Positions 39,790 through 40,690 of a stretch of 40,690 nt of DNA are shown piece by piece. The first letter of the stretch is position 1, and every line of letters begins with the position of its first letter. The stretch covers positions 2,593 through 43,282 of the forward strand of contig QQXM01000192.1 of NCBI GenBank assembly GCA_014610835.1, in the 5' to 3' direction. The translations under genes and the position numbers were made by a program. Source of the stretch: Erysipelotrichaceae bacterium 7770_A6. Lineage in GTDB: Bacteria > Bacillota_I > Bacilli_A > Erysipelotrichales > Erysipelotrichaceae. The notes below the pieces were generated by a model, which had not been told where the DNA came from, did not search any database, and saw nothing but the letters and a program-made list of their open reading frames with translations.

Positions 39790-39821
39790 AGATGAAATGT
39801 AAGTAATCTCTACTTTTTTTT
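39785..39821 (+). terminator. Terminator after the histidine kinase
   Basis: AAGTAGAGAT pairs with ATCTCTACTT, then eight T. The stem begins inside the kinase stop codon. Confidence 0.88.
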
Positions 39822-39850
39822 GGAAAGTGAATAAAAAATGTGAATATTAA
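39814..39850 (+). repeat. Looser third copy of the terminator-adjacent repeat
   Basis: T-run then GGAAAGTGAATAAAAAATG and TGAATATTA, similar to the copies at 34601-34650 and 35284-35332. Like them it lies between a terminator and a toxin-antitoxin pair. Confidence 0.5.
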
Positions 39851-39886
39851 TGATAGGAGGATTTAAATAGAAAATGGAAAGAAATA

Positions 39887-39915
39887 TTGAAAAGATATAT
39901 ACCAAGATATATACT
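39887..39915 (+). promoter_or_regulatory. vapBC promoter with operator-like direct repeats
   Basis: TTGAAA (39887-39892), 17-bp spacer, TATACT (39910-39915). AAGATATATAC occurs at 39892-39902 and 39904-39914, one base apart, covering spacer and -10; likely bound by VapB. Confidence 0.6.
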
Positions 39916-39939
39916 TTTGATATCAGGAGGTATTTATCT

Positions 39940-40170
39940 ATGATGACAGCGAAAGTATTTGAAAATGGGAGAAGTCAGGCAGTTCGTTTGCCAAAAGAAT
40001 GTAGATTTCAATCAGATGAAGTTGCTATCAAGAAGATAGGAGATATTGTTTTGTTGATTCCAAAAGAGAATCAGTGGTCAGGTTTTCTTGAAAGTTTAGA
40101 TGCTTTTTCAGATGACTTTATGTGTGAAGAAAGAGTACAGTTAGAAAGTGAAACTAGAAACATATTATGA
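39940..40170 (+). CDS. vapB: VapB-type antitoxin (AbrB fold)
   Basis: A 76-aa antitoxin from ATG 39940: MMTAKVFENGRSQAVRLPKE is the SpoVT-AbrB DNA-binding strand pattern of VapB, followed by a short toxin-binding tail. AGGAGG nine bases upstream decides this start; an in-frame ATG 39874 would add 22 residues that are not VapB-like and would lie across the promoter. The stop overlaps the vapC start (ATGA). Confidence 0.88.
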   Translation: MMTAKVFENGRSQAVRLPKECRFQSDEVAIKKIGDIVLLIPKENQWSGFLESLDAFSDDFMCEERVQLESETRNIL

Positions 40171-40577
40171 AATATCTTCTAGATACCAATATTTGTATTT
40201 ACGCGATAAAGAATAAACCAAAAGAGGTTTTGGAGTGTTTATTTTTACATGATCCAAATGATATTTTTATATCTACGATTACATATGCTGAGTTAATGTA
40301 TGGTGTGAATAAAAGTAAATATCCTGTAAGAAATCGTATTGCGTTAACTTTATTTTTATCATCGTTTGAAATCATTGATTTTGATGCATCAGCAGCAGAA
40401 CAGTACGGTCATATTCGATCTTCTCTTGAAAGAGAAGGGAAAATCATTGGTGCAATGGATATGATGATAGCTTCTATTGCGCGTGCAAAAGATATGGTTG
40501 TTGTAACGAATAATACATCTGAATTTGAAAGAGTAGATGGATTGCATGTTGAAAACTGGGCAGTAAAAAAATTCTGA
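40167..40577 (+). CDS. vapC: VapC-type PIN-domain ribonuclease toxin
   Basis: A 136-aa PIN nuclease, standard VapC length. The acids are in place: Asp6 (MKYLLDTNICIYA), Glu42 (ITYAELMYGV) and Asp98 (IGAMDMMIASIA), followed by VVTNNTSEFERVDGL. VapC toxins cut tRNA or rRNA. Translation is coupled to vapB, and the pair forms an intact module at the window end. Confidence 0.92.
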   Translation: MKYLLDTNICIYAIKNKPKEVLECLFLHDPNDIFISTITYAELMYGVNKSKYPVRNRIALTLFLSSFEIIDFDASAAEQYGHIRSSLEREGKIIGAMDMMIASIARAKDMVVVTNNTSEFERVDGLHVENWAVKKF

Positions 40578-40641
40578 AGAATTAGTATGTGATCCATGGA
40601 AATGGACAAGTGTTACTATTCACCGATAAACAAAAATAAAT

Positions 40642-40690
40642 AGAACAGGTAACCGATACTTAACAGTATCAGATCCTGTTCTGTTTTTTC
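40642..40690 (+). terminator. Terminator downstream of vapC
   Basis: AGAACAGG pairs with CCTGTTCT and inner GATACT with AGTATC, followed by a T run at the window edge. Confidence 0.8.

Overview
The window reads as a chromosomal segment of a low-GC Firmicute. Gene content (PTS-Man operon with SIS deglycases, type II-A CRISPR, T-box-controlled pheST, many toxin-antitoxin modules) and AT-rich codon use would fit the Erysipelotrichia or a close relative. That placement is inference; no rRNA or tRNA gene is present to settle it. Nearly all genes lie on the + strand.

Region 1 (1-10.7 kb) is a sugar-amine catabolic operon. A LevR/GfrR-like regulator overlaps EIIA and is followed by EIIB, EIIC and EIID of a mannose-family PTS and a FrlB/FraB-like SIS deglycase. 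After an intercistronic terminator come a MATE transporter, a HAD phosphatase, a GlmS-like SIS protein, a peroxiredoxin-like protein and a membrane-anchored helical protein. The best guess is import and deglycation of fructoselysine/glucoselysine-type Amadori compounds, as in the gfr operon. Two oddities stand out: the regulator's AAA+ domain lacks the sigma-54 contact motif, and the deglycase has Asn where the family has a catalytic His.

Region 2 (10.7-15.5 kb) holds 1-phosphofructokinase, a truncated TetR remnant, a UvrD-type helicase with a C-terminal zinc-finger-like tail, a frameshifted vsr mismatch endonuclease and two small unknown genes.

Region 3 (15.7-22.7 kb) is a complete type II-A CRISPR-Cas locus: cas9, tracrRNA, cas1, cas2, a csn2-like gene of unusual length and ten identical 36-bp repeats with nine spacers. 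The tracrRNA lies between cas9 and cas1, with a promoter inside the last codons of cas9, a 31-pair anti-repeat and a clean terminator.

Region 4 (22.7-28.7 kb) is the best candidate for an undescribed system. Beside the array lie a SNF2 helicase with a long HhH-bearing N-terminus, a 750-aa protein ending in a very Gly/Ala-rich membrane-like segment, and a PIN/NYN-like nuclease. Defence is an inference from neighbourhood and domain types.

Region 5 (28.7-40.7 kb) is a toxin-antitoxin and decay zone around pheS-pheT. It has a DUF3990-like remnant, a higBA pair whose promoter sits between two identical operators and whose antitoxin carries an ImmA/IrrE protease domain, the T-box leader and pheST, hicA (internally deleted) with hicB, a RelE/XRE pair with a 28-bp operator palindrome, a duplicated hicB tail, an IS605-type element with a frameshifted long tnpB, a 5'-truncated hybrid histidine kinase and vapBC. 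Direct repeats next to terminators suggest how modules were added.
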